64,000 nt of DNA, from assembly GCA_036346205.1 (NCBI GenBank), contig JARFJB010000664.1, positions 3,347,501 to 3,411,500 of the forward strand, given 5' to 3'. Positions 20,453 through 32,500 of this stretch are shown piece by piece. Under the pieces are notes generated by a model, which saw only the letters and a program-made list of their open reading frames with translations, was not told where the DNA came from and did not search any database. This DNA comes from Vesta saturnalis. Lineage: Eukaryota > Arthropoda > Insecta > Coleoptera > Lampyridae. The position numbers and the translations under genes are program-made. Position 1 is the first letter of the stretch. The number at the start of each line of letters is the position of its first letter.

Positions 20453-21270
20453 ATACAGGGTGTCCCATAAGTATTGGGACACTACGACTTCCTTAGGTCA
20501 AAATGATCGATTAAACCAAACATACCTTAGTACTTATCTGCTTCCTGAAGAAGTTACAGCTCTTTAAAGTGATAAAAAATACTTTTAACACTGGGTACAT
20601 TTCAGGAATGAGATGACGTATCAAGCTGAAAATTCTAACACATCCACTTCGGAGGAAGCTGAATATTCTCAGTTTATGAGCCACACTGAATATTGTAGAA
20701 TATAGTATGATGGAGAAACTAATTTTACATAAAAAAAGGTGTACTTATTTCATATCCACCAAATGTACCGTTTTCAAGAAAAACGCGCCTAAACTTTTTA
20801 ATGCACCATTTAAAGCTTTTCACGAAATACGAATGTATCAAGTTACCACTTGTCACACTAATATTAATGCACTTTCTAATAAAAATTATATTTAATTAAG
20901 TAGGTATTAGATTTTATTGGCTATTTACAAAAAAAATCTCAAAATGGACACTATTAGCTTCAATATACTTTTGACAACGTTTAGTTAAATTTTGTGTAAC
21001 ACGGAAGAATGACAGCATTATTTCTAATCCCATTTCCAGCTTCTCGATTTTTTCTTGACAATTCCATTCTACTGCCGTTTGATTGTTTATAAACAATGTA
21101 TTTCATATGAACCCACATGAAAAAATCTAACGGACTTCGCGGTGACCAGGGATGATCACTCTCACGTCCAATTCATCGTTGTCGAAAGTGGTTATTTAAA
21201 TAATCTTGCACATTTCGAGCACAACGAGCAGGATGAGGATCCTTAAACCATGACAGCCTCATTGCTATTT
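20453..21270 (-). pseudogene. Decayed Tc1/mariner-like DDE transposon end with transposase C-terminus
   Basis: At 20,453 a 'TATACAGGGTGTCCCATAAG' motif marks a transposon end. At 20,914-21,260 the minus strand encodes, with breaks, a 'HPWSPRSPDLTSLDFF' segment (third catalytic Asp) and then 'EIMLSFFRVTQNLTKRCQKY', the usual C-terminal tail of insect Tc1/mariner-like transposases. Stops and frame changes kill it. The other end was not found. Confidence 0.65.
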
Positions 21271-21495
21271 TCTAGGGAAAGCGATGCACTTTCTACAGAC
21301 AGTTTTTTTTTTAAGATTATCGATGTTTAGCACGAGGACTGATTTCGGGAGAGCGGTACGCTTTTCAAGACGCAAAGTATCATTCTCCTTGTGGCAGATA
21401 CAATACTGTAAACCATTTGTAGCTGAATGATTTAATAAAACATCGGAAACAAGAATGCAACGCTACTTTACGATAATAATGATGAGGTAATTCCT

Positions 21496-21780
21496 TATGT
21501 GTGGAATGCAGTTTCTAATCATTATTTTCAGATTGATCAATTTCTAAACTGGAGGGGGGCGGGTCGATTACGTTAAAGACTAATTGATAGTGTTAGTGTG
21601 ATTCTGACACACGGAATGCAGTTTCTAGTTATTATTTACAGATTGGTAAAATTTTTAAATTAAAGCTGAATACATTATAGTCTAATTGATTAGCTGTAGA
21701 GTAATTTTCGATTCAGTTTCTAGTCGTTATCTAAGTATCAGGAATTTCTAAAACGACTGATTTAGAAATTACCAGACTTT
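21496..21780. repeat. Degenerate ~100-110-bp tandem repeat, about 2.5 copies
   Basis: The phrase 'CAGTTTCTA(A/G)T' recurs at about 21,510, 21,619 and 21,714 with similar following sequence ('attattt..cagattg..aattt'). The copies are diverged. Confidence 0.6.
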
Positions 21781-21806
21781 CTTTCTATGACGCTGATAAT
21801 GATAAT

Positions 21807-21810
<4 letters not shown>

Positions 21811-21859
<49 letters not shown>

Positions 21860-21860
21860 A
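21811..21860. repeat. (TA)n microsatellite
   Basis: About 45 bp of TA followed by a short TGTATA tail, directly left of the GC-richer broken gene. Confidence 0.95.
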
Positions 21861-21930
21861 CAACCCTTGCGAATGTGCTTTATTGTATTAAATTACATCA
21901 GCTACACACACATACACGCATCTGAAAAAA

Positions 21931-22600
21931 TATGGAAAACTTCGGGGCTATAGCTAAAATTAACGTCGAGTACGAGCTAAACGTCACCGCCGCCATGAAA
22001 CACCTCCAGGGGTTATTATGAACCAGGTTAGATCTGCTGCAGACACAGTTCCTAGAGGGGGATGCAAAGCTGGAGCAGAACGAGAGGCAGGTTAGACGCC
22101 TTATAGGCGAAAAAAGACGGTGGGGGAAAGAACACAGCCGGAGGAGGGCACCACCAAAAAAGAGTAAAGCTCCAACAGAGGCATAATGCTGATGATGAGG
22201 ATTCCGATGGGCCCGTAATTGAGGTGCGCAATGGGGAGGACGAAAAGGAGCGCTCGCGCACCAGACCGTCAGCGATGATGTCGAACGGACTAGTGGGAAC
22301 CTCAAAGTCGCGTGGCACTGTCGGAGGAAGAGGGGACCTTATAGCAGAACCGGTACACTGCTCAAGTTCCAATCATCCCCCATGTCATTATGAAGATGTG
22401 TCGCCACCCGCAACTACCATAGTGGAATCTGCAGCACCGAGAGGGTTGATGGAGGACGCGTCGCCACGCTCGGGTAGTGGGTCTATATTAGAGGGACTCC
22501 TCAGGGAACTACTCAGGCCTCTTCCGACTCCATATCAAACCTTTGTTACGGGGATACGGATGACCTGGACATGATTTTAAGAAGGTTAACGTGTATTAAT
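21931..22600 (+). pseudogene. Unidentified GC-rich broken gene with coiled-coil-like part
   Basis: An ATG at about 21,931 opens 'MENFGAIAKINVEYELNVTA', a stop follows after 'HLQGLL', then a charged helical stretch ('LDLLQTQFLEGDAKLEQNER') typical of a coiled coil, more stops, and a Ser/Pro-rich frame at 22,224-22,574. After a frame change it ends in a short acidic tail reading 'CYGDTDDLDMILRRL'. GC content is far above its neighbours, suggesting origin from a virus or a foreign element, but no family was recognised. Several frameshifts make a product unlikely. Confidence 0.45.
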
Positions 22601-22965
22601 AAATAAAATAACTCTTACTGTTTATCTGGTTTATTATTTATTCCTTATATCCAAATGGAAGAGTATCAAAGTTTTCAATTCTCCGTCGCTTAGAGTAACT
22701 TATTCTATATTGTTTGCATTCAGGTCTTGAACCATACATTTCGACCCTATCAAACCTATTGTTACCTGGATACGGATGACCTGGACTATTTAAGAAAGAG
22801 TCTTACGTATATACTAAACCAATAACATCTTACTGTTTACTGGTTTTTAGTTATTCTTATTCCAAATGGAAGAGTATAGACGTGTTCTTCCCGTCGTTGG
22901 TATTATGTGTTATATTGTTTGCATTCAGGCCTTTACATTCGTAAACCTTTGTACTATTTTGCCTG
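22527..22965 (+). repeat. Tandem duplication of the 3' end of the unidentified gene
   Basis: The segment from about 22,527 ('GGATACGGATGACCTGGAC') recurs from about 22,748. Both copies contain the 'DTDDLD' tail coding, a stop, an AT-rich 3' part and 'CCAAATGGAAGAGTAT'. The copies differ by many substitutions and indels, so the duplication is old. Confidence 0.75.
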
Positions 22966-22999
22966 TCATTATTTTAAGAGTAGTTTTACTATAATAGCA

Positions 23000-23625
23000 T
23001 CTTCTTGTTTCGGTTTGTGTTTTCGTGTTATTTCTTCATGTTAGCGTGTTTTCGTTTAGGTGTTTCGTTTTGCGTGTTTTGCGTTAGCTGTTTTCGTGTT
23101 TGTATATTTTGCGTTTGCGTGTTTTTTGGTGTTTCAGTGTTTTATTCGTTTTGTGCTTTTCGTTCTAGCGTGTTTTCGTGTTTTCGTTTTGTGTGTTTTC
23201 GTGTTTGTATGTTTTCGTTTGTTTTCTGTATGTCGTGTTTTCGTGTTAGTGTGTTTTCGTTTGTGTTTTTGCGTTATGCGTGTTTTGTGTTATCGTGTTT
23301 TCGTTTGTGTTTTGTTCGTGGTGTTTTCGTGTTTTTGCGTTAGCGTGTTTTCGTGTTTTTATGTTTTTGCGTTTGCGTGTTTTCGTGTTAATGTGTTTTT
23401 CGTTTTGTGTGTTTTCGTGTTTGCGTGTTTTCGTTTTGTGTGTTTTCGTGTTTGTAAGTTTTCGCGTTTGCGTGTTTTCGTGTTTTTGCGTTAGCGTGTT
23501 TTCGTGTTTGTATGTTTTCGCGTTTGCGTGTTTTCGTGTGTGTACGTTTTCGTTTTGTGTGTTTTCGTGTTTGTATGTTTTCGTGTTATCGTGTTTTCGT
23601 GTTAGCGTGTTTTCGTGTGACCCTC
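23000..23625. repeat. Minisatellite of TGTTTTCGTGTT-type units, ~625 bp
   Basis: Irregular repeats of 'GTGTTTTCGTGTTTG' alternate with 'TATGTTTTCGTTTTGTG'. The plus strand keeps long open frames rich in Phe, Val and Cys and the minus strand frames rich in Lys, Asn and Thr. These are artefacts of the repeat. Confidence 0.95.
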
Positions 23626-23739
23626 GTGCTAAAACATTGATAGTCGATTGTATGTAGTTGTAGGCAATATTGTGTTTACTAGAAACCATAATTGGAAACG
23701 CTGTTTGCGATGTCCAGTCCGCGGAACTATGTTTAATTA

Positions 23740-23870
23740 GCTTTTTGACAGATGTATTTACGATAAGATCAGGCTTGCATGTAAAAAAATATAGAGGTGA
23801 AACTAGCTAGCTAACGTGTTTTGCTGCTCCATGCAACACAATATTGAAGATTCTGTTTATGTATTAGAAA
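23740..23870 (+). repeat. Diverged Polinton terminal-repeat fragment
   Basis: 'TTTTTGACAGATGTATTT' followed by 'AAATATAGAGGTGAAA' matches the right TIR of Polinton 2 at 35,085-35,150 in the same orientation. It continues with a 'CACAATATT' block as at 35,190. This suggests that 23.7-26.58 kb is one decayed Polinton arm with later insertions. Confidence 0.55.
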
Positions 23871-24020
23871 ACGTACTACAGTTTCGAAACAGAATACAGA
23901 TAAAATTCAAGGAAGTGAACACGGTACAGCTTCTGAGAACGAACTGAAAGATTTGAAGAGTGTGCAGCATTTCCAGAGCCGTGCTGAAATCAGTTAATTT
24001 AGGAATAACCTCATGTCCAT

Positions 24021-24021
<1 letters not shown>

Positions 24022-24055
<34 letters not shown>
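24022..24055. repeat. (TAA)n microsatellite
   Basis: About 11 units of TAA. Confidence 0.95.
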
Positions 24056-24056
<1 letters not shown>

Positions 24057-24290
24057 TCTGATAAAAACTGTCATGGGTTATTAGCTGCTTTATAGGTTGT
24101 TACAATATAATCGTTCAAGGTGAAGACGATGAGATGAATGTATCTCAAAATCTTGATGATGCTCTCTATGAAATTTCAAATAAATTAGATGACGCCACTC
24201 TTACTTCAGATTAGAAATTTTAAAGCATTTAGTTAACATTGCTTTTAATCTCAACTGGTAAAAATTCATATAGCGTGAAGTACATGTGCG

Positions 24291-24294
<4 letters not shown>

Positions 24295-24349
<55 letters not shown>
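24295..24349. repeat. (GT)n microsatellite
   Basis: About 27 units of GT. Confidence 0.95.
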
Positions 24350-24756
24350 ATAATTGAGTATACAGATAAATCATGATTGTATAGAAAAGAGAATATATCC
24401 GTATAAAAAGCATCGGGTAGAATTTTTATTTTTAGGCCTTAATGTAATTTTGGTGGCAAAAATATTTGTAAATATTTGTAATTCATCCCATAACAATAGT
24501 TTATGTAATCTCAATTTTGAATGTAAATTTATAAGTACAATATAAATGCTAAATACGAGTAGCAATTATCAGGTTTTGTGTATTACTTTCTAAATTAGTT
24601 AATGATCGGAAAGCAATATCCAGTTTATATCCAACCATTCATAAGTAGAAACCGTGTTTAGTGAGACTACATGTGGATAGGTTGTATATTTCAGTTCAAC
24701 ATATGGTTATTATTAGAACAGCTCAAAGAAAAACACTTCTGAAGGTATGCGTATTA

Positions 24757-24793
<37 letters not shown>

Positions 24794-25500
24794 TTTTACT
24801 TGATATTGTTAGCAATAATGTCGATAAATGTATTATTACTCTTATAGGATGACGTCATAAAACCAGGTCTACAAATAGTTGGGACGTATTCGTGGATTTT
24901 AAACTTGTAGTTATTGTTAATTCGCGTATAATAATAAAACCATTAAAACCTTTTGCCTTTTATTTCCATTATATCAATTTGATGTTCTTAAAAACATGCT
25001 AATTTAATTTAACTCTATGTTATATATAAGTAATTATTACTTTCCAGTCCTTTTAATGAGGTTTTTATAATTGGTAATGAACACGTTTCTATGAAACAAT
25101 TTTGTGCGTATGTAATTGAACATGCAAATAAATCAGACATAATTTTCCAAATGTATAGGTGGTGCCTGTTTAGAAAGAGAGAATCTACCTATATAAAAAG
25201 CATCATTGCATTAGGGTAGAAATTATTTATTATTTCACGTCATATTTAATTTAGACTTTAATGTATTCAGTTTTGAACTGTAAGCTGGTTTCCGCAAACT
25301 AAGACATGATTTCGGTTGATTGATTGAGATTGACCTAATTGATTTGATCGAGCATGATTTGTTTGAGATTGATCGATTAATTAATTAATTGTTTTGTTTG
25401 TGTGTGAGAAAGAGCCGAAAGAGAGAGAGGGAGAGAGAAACGGATAAACGAGATAGAGCAAGAGAGAGGTGTGCATGATCAACTTCTATTATAGAAAGTG
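24350..25500. other. AT-rich DNA with a diverged direct repeat
   Basis: 24,385-24,445 and 25,180-25,265 share 'TATAAAAAGCATC', 'GGTAGAA' and 'CTTTAATGTA'-type blocks in the same order, so a segment of about 80 bp is duplicated at ~800 bp distance. A GA-rich stretch lies at 25,410-25,465. No coding frame is supported. Confidence 0.5.
24763..24790. repeat. Short (TA)n tract
   Basis: About 28 bp of TA. Confidence 0.9.
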
Positions 25501-25549
25501 TTCATTAGTCTATACGCCACTAGATGGCGCTAAAATCAACTTTAATTCA

Positions 25550-25666
25550 AATTAGAATACAAATGACGGGGCGAAGGCCTACAACTGTAAGATTAAGTTA
25601 GAACTCACGTACAATTGCACCAAGGGGGCCACGATAGAAGCCAAGGCCTAACAGTCAGTTTCTGCA

Positions 25667-25728
<62 letters not shown>

Positions 25729-26575
25729 TAGGGCCCCATACCATTGCCAACCAGGGGGCCGCGACAGGGGGCGAAGGCTCAAGAACAAGTTTTGAAGATC
25801 TACACGTGTCTTACAAGTTGATATTAGGGCCCCCTTATTTCAAATTGCCCGCCAATAGGTCACGACAGGGGCGCAGACCCTAACACAAGATCGAAGGCCT
25901 ACATGGTAGTTCCTACACTTGTCTTACACGTTAGCATTAGGATCTCCTTATTATAATACTATTTTCAGCCAAGAGGGCCGGGGCGCAGATCTAACACAAC
26001 TTCTTATATCGGTCTTATGAGGTAGCGTTTGCCTATCTTCCAGGGGCTAAACTGCCAAACAGGCCGTAATTAGGGTAAAAATTCCTTCAAGGGGTTAAAA
26101 ATGACTGCCGAAAAGAATCCATAGTTGTGAACCGAAAAAAAAGTTCTAACACAACCAAAAGAGCTCTAATTAAGGTGAAAATTCCATCAAGGGTTGAAAA
26201 TGGCCTCCGAAAAGAAACCATAAAAAATGTTCTTAATACAACCAAATCAGGGTGAAAATTCCATCAAGGGTTGAAAAGGCCCTCCGAAAAAAAACCTTAA
26301 AATAAGGCCGACACAAATTTCTGTCAAAAAGACCATAATTAGGGGTGAAAATTCCATCAAGGGGTTGAAAAAGACCTCCGAAAAGATACCATAAAAAGGG
26401 GTGAAAATCAAGGGGTTGAAAAAGGCCTCCGAAAAGAAACCATAGGGGTGTAAAATGCGGTCTCGCACGTGGGCGGTCTTGTGACGTCGAAATCTAAGAT
26501 GGCGGAAGGTGTCGCAGGGGGCGGGGCTTGTAACGTCAAAATCCAAGATGGCGGAAGGTGTCTGTGTTCTACTCA
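25550..26575 (+). mobile_element. Polinton terminal arm remnant
   Basis: GGGGGCCGCGACAGG-type repeats with 'TGTCTTACAAGTT' and 'GGGCCCCCTTATT' (25,620-26,000) match the central repeats of Polinton 2. From 26,085 repeats of 'GGTGAAAATTCCATCAAGG' with 'CCTCCGAAAAGAAACCATA' follow. It ends in 'CACGTGGGCGGTCTTGTGAC' and 'CCAAGATGGCGGAAGGTGTC', the Polinton terminus type seen at 13,920-13,984. Only one arm is present. A (TA)n tract at 25,669-25,724 interrupts it. Confidence 0.8.
25669..25724. repeat. (TA)n tract inside the Polinton arm
   Basis: About 55 bp of TA repeats. Confidence 0.95.
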
Positions 26576-27050
26576 TACAGAATACGCAGGATATTGTCTA
26601 AGAAGAACTTCAGTTACACTGTTTGTGGACAGCGGCGCAGATTTAATGTGCTTGAAGCGCTATGGTAGCTGGAAATCCAGTACTGTAGCTGAGCGTTATA
26701 TTGAAGATTCTCTAGCAACAAAAAAAGAGGCAGCCTTGAAAATTTTTGCACTTAGTGCAACGGCTACGAGTACAGAAGTTCATATAGAAGAGGAAGAATT
26801 TAAGACCATTTCCTTAGAACGCAGCGAGACCTATACTGTTACCTCTGGTGGATTTTATTTTGGAGAAAATGTTAGTTTTAATCATTGTACTTTTAATCTT
26901 TATAACTCTAAACAATACATTTGTTTTCGTTGTTTTCCAAATTGGGTGTCTGAGTTATTAACTTACATTACTTTTGCATCCGCTAAGAGGGGATGCAGAA
27001 GACTTTTGCAGCCGCCAGTGAAAATGTCAAACTTTAACGTTGTCACGTGA
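26572..27050 (+). pseudogene. Crypton-like tyrosine recombinase, C-terminal catalytic part
   Basis: Directly after the Polinton terminus an open frame reads 'YCLRRTSVTLFVDSGADL', then 'LKRYGSWKSSTVAERYIEDS'. This is the C-terminal box of tyrosine recombinases of the Crypton group: Arg in 'LRRT', a 'GWKS'-like turn and the Tyr nucleophile in 'ERYIED'. The His expected before 'LRR' is Tyr-Cys here, and the His in 'LKRHGG' is Tyr. A 'CATACAG' acceptor-like site precedes it, so it could be a last exon. The tail (26,720-27,050) is not conserved in my reading. No upstream part was found, so it is treated as a remnant. Confidence 0.7.
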
Positions 27051-27821
27051 AGTTTATAATGTCATCTTTTATTGACGTCTGAAGAAAAAATATTTTCTTT
27101 ACTTTGCATTTTGATCATTTTTGTCCTGTAATTAGTGTAAAAACGGTTGGGCAATAAATCTTATTATCTCGAAATCTGCTAAGATGAAATAAGCGAAAAT
27201 ACCTAGTACATAAAGTGTGACAAACGTGTGACTGACGTTCATGGGATGTCATTATTTCAATAAATATCAAAATTGTCGCATGTTTTCAGTCATAAGCAAG
27301 TACTGATAGTCTACACAATTTTGTGTTTTATTTTCATTTTAAGCAAGTGTCAGGTTATTTAAATGTTTTGACTGATTATCTTCTATGAACAGAACTTTAA
27401 CCTACGTTTAGCGCCGCGGGTGGTGTCATTTATCTTCACGTTATTTCACCAACATCTGTCACTTTCGAACCAAATTTATAGAAGTAAAATCCAATGAATA
27501 TTAATTAACAGTTGCACAGTAAGTTTTGTATTTCACTAAAAAGTTGAATAATACTCATTTTGTATAAAATAGAAATTCTTGATATCGATAGTGACATAAA
27601 TGAGGGGTCACCAACCAAGTGGTGAACTAAAAATAAATGACTTACTCTCCGTTTAAACAACTTATCTGATCGTCTTGAAAACCAGAACTGTAGCTTTTTT
27701 TATATGTAGTCCAAATGCAACTTTTGCGGTAGTTCTAATTGCTTAATGAAAAGAATCTTATTTAGGTATGCTTCCCTTGGTGTTGTGTTACAAAAATTAA
27801 TAGATATTCTGTATATTCAAA
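27051..27821. other. Non-coding region upstream of the zinc-finger exon
   Basis: AT-rich. It may include 5' UTR or promoter of the gene starting at 27,822. A TTTTTTATATGTAG stretch near 27,697-27,710 is the nearest TATA-like sequence, but no initiator is convincing. Confidence 0.4.
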
Positions 27822-28527
27822 ATGTTTTGCGATATGGACCCTGGAATTATTAAAATCGAACCCGATGAAGAATCAGACATACAAACATTTCTGTCCAATC
27901 AAAATTTCTTATTAAACGAAGCTCTAATACAAGATCAATGTAATAAGCTTAAAACTGAGAACTGTATTACTATTACTGCAATCTCATCTCAATATACGAA
28001 AATCATAACTCCTATTGATTCTCAATGCTCAGATATTTCAACAACAAAACAGCATTTAAAAATACATTCCACAAAAACTTTTATTTGTGATAAGTGTAAG
28101 ATTATTACTACACGGAAAGCATTGTTAAAAGTACATATAAGAAAGCATTGTAGTTTCAAAGCAGACTATAATTGCAGTTACTGTTCATTCAGAACGAAAT
28201 ATAAAGCATTTTTAATAAGGCATTCTAAAGTACACGATAAGTTGAAGATTTTAATCTGTTACAATTGCAGCTATAAAACAAAAGTGAAAAAAAGTTTAAT
28301 TAAACATATTACAAAAGTTCACACAAGATCAAAAAACAATGTTAAATTAGGAAGTGCAAATCAGACATTTAAGTGTGCACTTTGTGAATCCAAGGGGAGG
28401 CAGCATGTGAGTGTACTTGATCATTTACACACCCATAGTACTGTAAATAAATTAAAATGCGATCATTGTGATTATATAACGGATAGTGCAATACTCTTAA
28501 AAGAACATACTGAACAGTGTGTTTCAG
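27822..28527 (+). CDS. C2H2 zinc-finger exon
   Basis: ATG 27,822; a second ATG at 27,834 ('MDPGIIKIEPDEES') is an equally good start. After an acidic N-terminus with a possible SUMO site (IKIE) and one degenerate finger, fingers begin at 'FICDKC', 'YNCSYC', 'LICYNC', 'FKCALC' and 'LKCDHC', each with the C-x2-C-x12-H spacing. The last ends in Cys instead of His. The frame stays open only 14 bases past a CAG|GTAATT donor (stop at 28,541). It could therefore be a complete short isoform or the first exon of the longer gene. Confidence 0.85.
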
Positions 28528-29533
28528 GTAATTGTGTATAAGTATATGTATACGATGTAATATTAACTTACAAAGAAAGTTATTGGAACTTGTACAGTTT
28601 GGAAGGTACATAATGATTTCCCTGAAATTATTTTGAGGCTTTCTTTCTAAGTTGGTATTTCATAATGTTAGAAACATCACTGAATTGAAGTGTGTGAAAC
28701 TGATTAAAACACTGCAGTCACGGCATGTTTTATAACCATGCTGTAGTTAAAATTGAATGCCGTGTCCCAAACATTGACATATTTTATTGTGTATTTCAAA
28801 TCTATTTCTGTTTAGTTTTCAGGAAAATTTTAAAACACATCATTAGGTATTCAATGTTTGGTTGACTGTTTAACCTTCAGACAATAACTGGTTTCAGAGT
28901 GAGTTTATCTAAATATAAATTTCGTTAATATCAGATAGGTTCCGAAAATTTCTTGTATTGTTACAACTCGTGAGGCAGTGCTCAGTGGTACTAATGTAGC
29001 AGATGTAATACAGGAAAGTAAATCACTGTTTTCTTAAGGTTCTTTACTATGACAGGTATGTAGATAGGTACAATATACACTATAATAACGTATGTATTAT
29101 ATTTTGTTTTAAAAACGTTTTCTTTTTTTTAGATTTGAATACATTATTTTTTATTGGAAAACGTGGTTCAGAAAATGTGGAGATTTTATTGAGAAAAATT
29201 TAGGAGCTCGCATTATGACACTTTTTACAGCCCTACAAAATAGATTTGCATAATGACGATTTTCTTGATGACAATCTGAAATCGGTAGTAAGGCTAGCAT
29301 ATTAGTCAACATGATTAAGATATCTAAAGTGGATGGATAGTATCAGTGTTCACATTCTTATCTACTTTGACTCAAGTGAAAATGTGACTGTCAATAGAAA
29401 ACAAAAAAAAGTCCTATTCTCTAGTCTTAAAATACAATAAAAACATGGGTTACTTTGACAAGTTATTCTATGGGGAAGATTGTGTGTGATTAACTTCCAC
29501 AATTCACCTTTCCACCTATTTTGAGTGTTTATC

Positions 29534-29596
<63 letters not shown>

Positions 29597-32500
29597 TGAA
29601 GTTATAGATGCCAAAATCGATTTACAAATTAGATCAAAAAGCGCATACTGATGCTGATTTATGGAAACTTCGAAACGTGCATATTGTAGCACCACATCAT
29701 CGCTACACAGAAGCAGGTGGTTAAATATTCAAGCAATTTTGTATAATTGTAATAAAGGCCTTTTTTTCAGATACAATGTTAGTTTGTGGCTAAATTCAAA
29801 TAAAACAAAATAAAGCTTCCTATACTGTAGCACAAAAAACAACAATTTTTTTTGTAAACGCTGTGCTTATGTTATGGAATAAAAAGTTTTTTTTGTGTTA
29901 TAAGTTATTTAGAAATTGCACAATACCCTATTCTATGTTTCTTACATACACACATTTTTTTTAATGATATATTTGTTTGTCATTTTTTCATAACCTTTAT
30001 GAAAATGCACTAATTTCACTGTTAAAATAGTAGCATAATACCGTCTTTATTACTCTAGGCAGTTAATTTGTGTAGTATTTCCCTCTGTATCAGTTGCACA
30101 GATTTCACCATACACGCTCCACAACGATTATCTAAATATCACATATGCATTAACTTGCAACCGTAAAAATGGGCAATAGGTTTTTAGACAAAAATCAATA
30201 TTGAATGCAGAGGTACAAAATTTTATTTTAAATAACAAAAAGAAAGACATGTAAGACTAAAGTTATATACAATGGATTGTTCATCAATCAAGTTCTCAAC
30301 AATTTTTGAATAAATTGATTTTGGCCATTTTTTGACTGAGTGAAGCCTCCTTACCATGTAACTTTAAATGTATGGATTTTGCATGATGATGCATTCGACA
30401 CTTCAAAAAAATATTCACTATGGCTTTAATTAACTGCAACTTGTGCAAGTCCTAAGTTATAAATTCTCCAGAAACTGGGTGAGTTGTCTGGAATAAACTC
30501 AGATTCTTTCCAAAATTATTTACTGGTGCATTCTGCAATTTTATCTTAATGTTTGTTGACGAACCTTTCTTGCTTCTAAGGTACGAAAAACCTTCTCTAG
30601 TAAGTGTTTTATTTGATATACTGTCACCCTATGTGTAAATTTTAAGGTTCATACGGTACCTAGATAGTTTGTTTTGTTCTGTGATACTTGCGTTGCAATT
30701 AGAGTATTGTTAGAATAGTTTTGGTGAAAATATAAGTCCTTGTCATTTTAAATTTGGTGAATTCTGTTAGATGGATTTGAAATTGCATCGTGAATTACGT
30801 TTTATAAAATTATATTAAGTATAAAATTATTACGTTACATAGTTCATCTTTTGTGAGTTTAAATTCTAAATCATCTTCCTGTTGATAAGAGTTCTTGGTT
30901 TTAAACAAAGAGCTGAATTCTAGGTACGTTAGTTTAAGGATCATTATGGTTGAGGTTGCTTATCTCAGGCATATCGTGTTACTTGAGGTACCTTTTACGC
31001 ATGCAGTTTGCAGCCTGATGTAGTTTCTCTTTCGATTATTTTCGTTTTGAGTATCGTTCTTGCCGCGCTTAAAATTCAAGCGATTCTTTTTTATGATAGG
31101 CTTATTTAGTTTTATGTAATTTGGAGAGGATATTAAAGAAAATGCGAATTCTGAATAAGGTAGTAGTTAGTTCCACTTGGGATTATATTTAGATTCACTA
31201 CACCCTCGGGTTATTTTATCGTTTCGTTTTATCATAGTGACATATTTGGACATTGAAATACGGGGTTTTCGTGTTTTTTTTTAAGTGCTTAGCCACGTTC
31301 TATGGACCTGCTGTTTCGCAATTTGTATTCTTGGCGGATTAAAGCAACGAGTTCCTGAACTAAATGAAAGCTTTTGTGGATATTGCCGACTTCGAACAAA
31401 TAATACAAACTGCTGTAAATATAACGCTTAAAAGAAGTTTCGTGTAAATATGGTTTCGTTTAATAGATGTGTACATATTAAAGTAATCAAAGTTTACGGA
31501 AGATTAAGTATAGTGTAATGTACAACCTATTGTAAGATCAATCAAAACGTACTGAAAAGAGAAGTATTCCCGAGCTAAGTCATATTTGGAGTTGGAGTTT
31601 TTAGATGGATTGCCGCCGCCGTCGATGCCAGCTTCTAGATATTCTAGGGGTCTGTATAACAATGGGCCTGTTGTCGAATACAAGAAATTTTTCTACAATC
31701 TCAGCGTCTCGGATCTTCGAGAACAACTGTTATCCTGGTATTCCAGTGATCCTGACGTAAAAATGTGTTATGAAAGGAAAGGACGAGGAAAACTGCCAGA
31801 CTACATGCGCATCATGGCGAAAATTGCAGCAGGCGGATTGTTAGTGTGTGGAACAGATTCATTTAAGCCATTTTGTAGAGATTACATCATCCATAATGGA
31901 AATTATACAGTTGCAAAGGAGAAACCAGGGCAAGCTGTATGTCCGTACGACCCTCATCATAACTTTAATGCGGTATATGTCAATGGAGATTTGTATACCG
32001 GTACGATGGCCCATTTCAGCGGAATGGATCATTTTATCTACAGAGAACCGCTACAGACAACAATACGATTTGATGAGTTTCAATGCTCCAGATTTTGTCC
32101 GTTCCATGGCGCACGGAGATTTTGTGTACTTATTTAGAGAATCGTTGGACTTCCTTCCTTAGATCTAGGCTTAACTGTACCGTTATGAGAGAATTTCCCC
32201 TTTCCCCTTTTGGCTGTATTAAGAAAATTTTTAAAGTTCAGCCTCTGGACGGTAAGTAAATGCGTGTGCATGCAGTATTCTGAGAATAAAAATATTTAAT
32301 CTGTTATTAATTTTGTTGTTTTTATCAAAGGGGATCGCATAATTATTATTACATTTTTTTAAACCCCATCTACAGATTGTGACCTAATTTATTTATGCAT
32401 TGGGGGTTGTATTCTAATAAGGGGTCCTAGTCTTGTAAGACGGGAATCTGTTCGCGGGCTTCTTAATATATGTTTATTATTAAACAGTTATACAAACTTT

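Noticed and set aside
21898..22372. Minus-strand frames of 106-135 codons in the GC-rich block
   Set aside because: The plus strand has the more protein-like charged helical composition; the minus frames are probably shadows, although neither could be proved.
22980..23640. CRISPR-like array of repeats
   Set aside because: Units vary in length and have no unique spacers; the DNA is eukaryotic.
23005..23689. Phe/Val/Cys-rich and Lys/Asn/Thr-rich frames up to 147 codons
   Set aside because: Artefacts of the TTTTCGTG minisatellite on either strand.
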